DNA of 64,000 nt from Coprobacter tertius (lineage in GTDB: Bacteria > Bacteroidota > Bacteroidia > Bacteroidales > Coprobacteraceae). Where the stretch lies: the NCBI RefSeq assembly GCF_024330105.1, contig NZ_JANDHW010000007.1, forward strand, positions 62,001-126,000, given 5' to 3'. Under the pieces are notes generated by a model, which saw only the letters and a program-made list of their open reading frames with translations, did not search any database and was not told where the DNA came from. Below, one piece after another: positions 60,412 through 64,000 of the stretch. How positions within the stretch are numbered: the stretch's first letter is position 1; every line of letters begins with the position of its first letter. Position numbers and translations under genes: made by a program.

Positions 60412-61200
60412 TTATAATCGATCGATCATACGTACTACCGAATGTAACTTATGTGTATAATCTCCTATATCTTCCCGATAAATTCCTTTTTTATCAAGAA
60501 TATCTATACGTACGCTTCCCGAACAATGAATGATTCGATCCGAAGCAATTATCATTCCTACGTGCACTATCTTTTCCATGGCATTTGAGAAAAAAGCCAA
60601 ATCACCTGGAAGAATTTCCTCATTTGTGTCCAAACAGCGTCCTGCCAATGCCTGATCTTTTGCATCACGTGGTAACTCTATCCCATTGATACGAAAAATA
60701 ATCTGAATAAATCCGGAACAATCTACTCCCATTATATTACGGCCTCCCCATAAATAAGGAACATTAAGCCAATGACGCGCTGTTGCGAGTAATTGAGCCA
60801 CACAACTCCATTGAGACTTTATAACCGATCCGGAAATCAATCGCCCTGTCATATTTCCCATACGGAACATTTCCGTTTCATCATCATATTCATGGAAAAG
60901 ACTTCCCATACTAAGATACTGTACACCATCAATACCTGTTCTTTGAATGACAGCTATCGGTGAGGAAATAATCCAAGAACAATTTGGCTCAATATTAGAC
61001 GAAATTTCGTTTTCAAATAACATCTTTCTATCGACCCAACCTCTGTAATTATCAGAAGACTCAATTTCAGCCCATTTTTCCTCTAAGGAAAGTATTTTAA
61101 TCGTTTCGCCAAATAATAACTGACTTACCATTTCACTGGTCTCATCAGCCTTTTCCCTTATCGGTACAACGCTCTGTATTGCAATCGCACTACTCATCAA
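60412..61200 (-). CDS. NlpC/P60 (C40) family cell-wall peptidase with SH3-like N-domains
   Basis: A 262-residue cysteine peptidase. The N-terminal half contains SH3b-like repeats (about 5-60, IQSVVPIREKADETSEMVSQLLFGETI; then a second, about 75-125), and the C-terminal catalytic domain has the Cys-His pair: GVDCSGFIQIIF (Cys near 160) and IVHVGMII (His near 214), with an IIHCSG segment. It resembles the dipeptidyl endopeptidases that cut gamma-D-Glu-diaminopimelate bonds. No signal peptide is seen. It starts 5 bases after mutL ends, so both are in one operon. Confidence 0.9.
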   Translation of the reverse strand: MMSSAIAIQSVVPIREKADETSEMVSQLLFGETIKILSLEEKWAEIESSDNYRGWVDRKMLFENEISSNIEPNCSWIISSPIAVIQRTGIDGVQYLSMGSLFHEYDDETEMFRMGNMTGRLISGSVIKSQWSCVAQLLATARHWLNVPYLWGGRNIMGVDCSGFIQIIFRINGIELPRDAKDQALAGRCLDTNEEILPGDLAFFSNAMEKIVHVGMIIASDRIIHCSGSVRIDILDKKGIYREDIGDYTHKLHSVVRMIDRL

Positions 61201-61205
61201 TTATA

Positions 61206-63074
61206 TTATTTAAATCGTTTCGCTATTTCCTCATTCGTCAATATCCATACTACAGGTTTTCCATCAGGTGTATAATTAGGTAGTGAAGACGCAAACAAAT
61301 CACTTACCAACTGGTCCATCTCACGTTCAGATAAAACTTGACCATAAGGAATAGCAGCAGCATTAGACAATGTTATTGCTAACTGTTCGTGAAGATCGGC
61401 TTTTACATCCCGCCCCTTTTCAGTTGCCGTATCAATCATACTCCAAATCAGTGTTTCCACATTTATTCCTTCTATGCCCGAAGGTATTCCATTTATCGAG
61501 TAAGAATTATTTCCAAGGTCACTGATATCGAAACCCAAAAACTGCAAATCCTCACGGATACTCTCTAAAATAACAGACTGTGAAGCCGTTAACTGTATAA
61601 TCTCAGGAAATAAAACCCGTTGTGAAACACCTTGCTTTTCACGGATATTTACAATATATTTATCATATAAAATTCGTGCATGAGCTCGGCATTGATCAAT
61701 AAGCATAATACCTGATACCACTGTCGTAAGAATATAACGCCCCCTAAACTGCATATAAGAAGACCCGGTAGATATATTTTCCCCGACAGGCAAAATTGTA
61801 TCCGATGTAACAACATCTCCAACAACTTCAACCTCATTGCTAATAATAGTAGAAGATATAAGCCCATCGCTTTCTTCATCGGGTCGAGAAGATTCATCTA
61901 TTGCTATAAATCCACTATATAATTTTTCCCAGTCGAAATCCGGACGCTTTACCGAACCCGAAGATACTTTAAATGGGTTATACGAAGAATTAAAAGTCAC
62001 AGAAGGCTGTTTTACAGGCTCATTTTTACGAAATACAGGTATTTCGGGAGCATCGGTCATATCAAAATCAATAGAAGGTACAGCACTGAATTTTCCTAAC
62101 GACTCCTTTATTGCAGCCGCCAATATTTGCCATATAGGTTGCTCATTTTCAAATTTTATCTCTGTTTTGGTGGGATGAATGTTTACATCGATCGAAGCAG
62201 GATCAACAGTAAACATCAGAAAATAATTCGGCATTTCACCAGATGGAATCAACTGCTCATAACACTGCATAACAGCTTTATGAAAATAAGGATGCCGCAT
62301 ATACCTTCCGTTTACAAAAAAATATTGTAATGCGTTGCGTTTACGCGCCGATTCCGGTTTACCGATATAGCCCGATATGGATATCAACGAAGTTTCGGTT
62401 TCTACAGTAAGCAATTGCTGATTAAGACCCTTTCCGAATACCGAAATAATACGTTGACGAAAGTTAGAAACCGGCAAATTAAAAAGTTCATTCTCATTGT
62501 GTGTAAGTTCGAATGCTATCTGCGGATTAATAAGAACAATCCGTTCGAACTCAGCCAAAATATTATTTAGTTCAACAGAGTTAGATTTCAGAAATTTACG
62601 TCTTGCAGGTACATTGAAAAAAATATTTTTGACCATAAAATTACTACCGGCCGCACAAGCAATACACTCCTGAGACTCGACAACCGACCCCGAAAGGATA
62701 ATGCATGTTCCCGTTTCATCTTCATTACGTCGTGTACGTAATTCAACCTGAGATATCGCAGCAATCGAAGCTAATGCTTCTCCCCTGAATCCCATCGTAC
62801 GCAATGCAAATAAATCTGACGCTTCTCGTATTTTCGAAGTTGCATGGCGTTCGAAAGATAATCGGGCATCGGTCGCAGACATTCCCTTGCCATTATCGAT
62901 AACTTGTATCAAAGTGCGACCGGCTTCTTTTAAAAAAATTTGTATGTGGGTTGCTCCCGCATCGATAGCATTCTCCACTAATTCTTTTATAACCGAAGCT
63001 GGCCTTTGTATTACTTCGCCAGCAGCAATTTGGTTCGCTACAGAATCAGGTAATAATTGTATCACATCGCTCAT
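61206..63074 (-). CDS. mutL: DNA mismatch repair protein MutL
   Basis: MutL links mismatch recognition by MutS to strand incision. The 622-residue protein has the GHL ATPase motifs: [16 protein letters not shown] (about 31-46), DNGKGM (about 60-65), [12 protein letters not shown] (about 92-103) and the transducer domain with [22 protein letters not shown]. The C-terminal dimerisation domain lacks the endonuclease motif DQHA(X)2E(X)4E: the aligned segment reads [12 protein letters not shown]. Full length. Downstream of the OstA-like gene and upstream of the C40 peptidase gene. Confidence 0.95.
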   Translation of the reverse strand: MSDVIQLLPDSVANQIAAGEVIQRPASVIKELVENAIDAGATHIQIFLKEAGRTLIQVIDNGKGMSATDARLSFERHATSKIREASDLFALRTMGFRGEALASIAAISQVELRTRRNEDETGTCIILSGSVVESQECIACAAGSNFMVKNIFFNVPARRKFLKSNSVELNNILAEFERIVLINPQIAFELTHNENELFNLPVSNFRQRIISVFGKGLNQQLLTVETETSLISISGYIGKPESARKRNALQYFFVNGRYMRHPYFHKAVMQCYEQLIPSGEMPNYFLMFTVDPASIDVNIHPTKTEIKFENEQPIWQILAAAIKESLGKFSAVPSIDFDMTDAPEIPVFRKNEPVKQPSVTFNSSYNPFKVSSGSVKRPDFDWEKLYSGFIAIDESSRPDEESDGLISSTIISNEVEVVGDVVTSDTILPVGENISTGSSYMQFRGRYILTTVVSGIMLIDQCRAHARILYDKYIVNIREKQGVSQRVLFPEIIQLTASQSVILESIREDLQFLGFDISDLGNNSYSINGIPSGIEGINVETLIWSMIDTATEKGRDVKADLHEQLAITLSNAAAIPYGQVLSEREMDQLVSDLFASSLPNYTPDGKPVVWILTNEEIAKRFK

Positions 63075-63092
63075 AATCCCTTCAAAATAAAT

Positions 63093-64000
63093 TTATTCAT
63101 TACTGAATCTTCTACGCTTTTTCGGAGCTTCGACCTGTTGTTTTACAATCTTACGGAAAATATCCTGCGGGTCTTTCGGCCTTATTGCTTCATACCAACG
63201 GTAATCGGGCAAAAACAGATCTTTTCTTTTTATCATGGGAATCGGGGTCAAGGAACCCTGGCCTCCGGGCCACATAATCAGCTTTTCCATTTTCTGATTA
63301 ACTAAAAATAAAGTGAGAAAACTACTTTCGGCCCGATTTAAACCAATTAAAGTAGAATCTTTTTCTTCGGGATAAAAAATAGTTTGTACATTTCCACTTA
63401 CATCGACCTGTCGCAACTGGCCATTATGAAAATATGCCTTCAGGTCTTTACCAGACAACTGATCGAAATATACCGAATCCTTATGCTGCGTCGCAAAGGC
63501 AAAATGAGGAATATGAGCCCATTCTACCGTACTATCGTTCATATATATTTTGATGGTATCACCAAATATTTGGTAATTTTCATTCCAGATTACCGGATCT
63601 TTATAAAGATACAAAGCAGAATCCCGAGTAAAATAATTCATCGAATCACATACTCCTTGTAAATCGGTCCTATAAAACCGAGTCCCGTAATAAGCCTGTA
63701 ATTGCCTTGTCGAATCAGGCAATGTAAACGCCTTTAATGTATCTGCATGCAGGTATAGTGTGTCCAGTCCCGAATATTCAAGAAGGCGTGCAGAATCGGT
63801 CGCAAAAGAATACTCAGTTTTTTCATTATAAAATCCATATTGCCCTTCCATGGTTATTTTCCGAAGCGTATCATTAAGTATCATATTTCCAAACACCTCC
63901 CCAAATCCACTATTTCGATTATAAAAAATGGTGTCTCCGGTAAGCTGCTGACTTTTACTAACGATTACAGATCGGTCATATAGAGTAGATATGTTCTGCA
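63093..64000 (-). CDS. OstA-like protein, LPS-transport type (5' end beyond window)
   Basis: The reading frame is open through the right edge of the window, so the N-terminus is missing; the visible part is about 302 residues. It contains repeated strand motifs typical of OstA/LptA beta-jellyroll proteins (LYDRSVIVSKSQQLTGDTIFYNRNSGFGEVFGNM-type region, TYLHADTLKAF-like and VYFDQLSGKDLKAYF segments), with a short basic Pro/Lys-rich C-terminus (APKKRRRFSNE). Bacteroidota OstA-like proteins resemble LptA/LptD and are thought to help carry lipopolysaccharide. It is 18 bases upstream of mutL and likely co-transcribed. Confidence 0.82.
   Translation of the reverse strand, partial: QNISTLYDRSVIVSKSQQLTGDTIFYNRNSGFGEVFGNMILNDTLRKITMEGQYGFYNEKTEYSFATDSARLLEYSGLDTLYLHADTLKAFTLPDSTRQLQAYYGTRFYRTDLQGVCDSMNYFTRDSALYLYKDPVIWNENYQIFGDTIKIYMNDSTVEWAHIPHFAFATQHKDSVYFDQLSGKDLKAYFHNGQLRQVDVSGNVQTIFYPEEKDSTLIGLNRAESSFLTLFLVNQKMEKLIMWPGGQGSLTPIPMIKRKDLFLPDYRWYEAIRPKDPQDIFRKIVKQQVEAPKKRRRFSNE

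Overview
The window looks like a chromosomal segment from a Bacteroidales-type anaerobe (Bacteroidota). The evidence is AT-rich DNA (by eye GC in the high thirties), many lipoproteins with Bacteroidota-restricted families (DUF4293, DUF4861, DUF6340, DUF6913, LruC/DUF4842), and repeated occurrence of the Bacteroidota -7 promoter element TAnnTTTG, in places with a TTG-type -33 element about 19-20 bases upstream. No rRNA, tRNA, CRISPR array, insertion sequence or prophage was seen.

Layout. (1) 1-9620: a membrane-bound [NiFe] hydrogenase locus. hypA and hypF run leftwards; hypC-hypD-hypE, the Tat-exported small subunit, large subunit, cytochrome b and maturation protease run rightwards from a 405-base AT-rich divergent control region. 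The small subunit carries the six-cysteine proximal-cluster signature of oxygen-tolerant (E. coli Hyd-1-like, group 1d) enzymes. (2) 9643-18578: transglycosylase MtgA, a uronate module (DUF4861 lipoprotein, KduD, KduI, LacI-type regulator), PrmA, a TPR protein, a TlpA-like thioredoxin lipoprotein and a three-gene envelope cassette (YtxH, holin-X-like, small basic protein). (3) 18757-28661: uvrA; a small degraded accessory patch (a frameshifted zinc-ribbon gene and a decayed secreted-protein gene); DUF4293, dapA, DUF6913, ligA and divergent trmD. (4) 28668-32370: the complete oxidative pentose-phosphate operon gnd-zwf-pgl. (5) 32709-42874: K+/H+ antiporter, GNAT, TrmN6-like methyltransferase, lon, prfA-pyrF, pgk and an LruC-domain lipoprotein. 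(6) 42954-49211: AsmA-like protein, DUF6340 lipoprotein, leucine-rich-repeat protein, CvfB-like S1 protein. (7) 49451-51715: a small compositionally distinct patch with a GC-richer TetR regulator, an orphan gene and a possible degraded small membrane ORF. (8) 51716-64000: stress-type lipoproteins and oxidoreductases (META, flavodoxin-fold quinone reductase, NmrA-like, NlpE), alkaline phosphatase, M13 peptidase, ABC-F ATPase, NlpC/P60 peptidase, MutL and a partial OstA-like protein running off the right edge.

Together the window mixes housekeeping functions (repair, translation, glycolysis, pentose phosphate, pyrimidine and lysine/cell-wall precursors) with one clear energy module, the periplasm-facing hydrogen-uptake enzyme that should feed electrons through its cytochrome b to the quinone pool. 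I did not find a clearly new multi-gene system. The items most worth checking are the oxygen-tolerant cluster signature in a presumptive anaerobe, the degraded accessory genes around 21.7-23.4 kb, the GC-rich TetR patch, a perfect 26-bp-arm inverted repeat after pgk, and an operator-like site in front of kduI.
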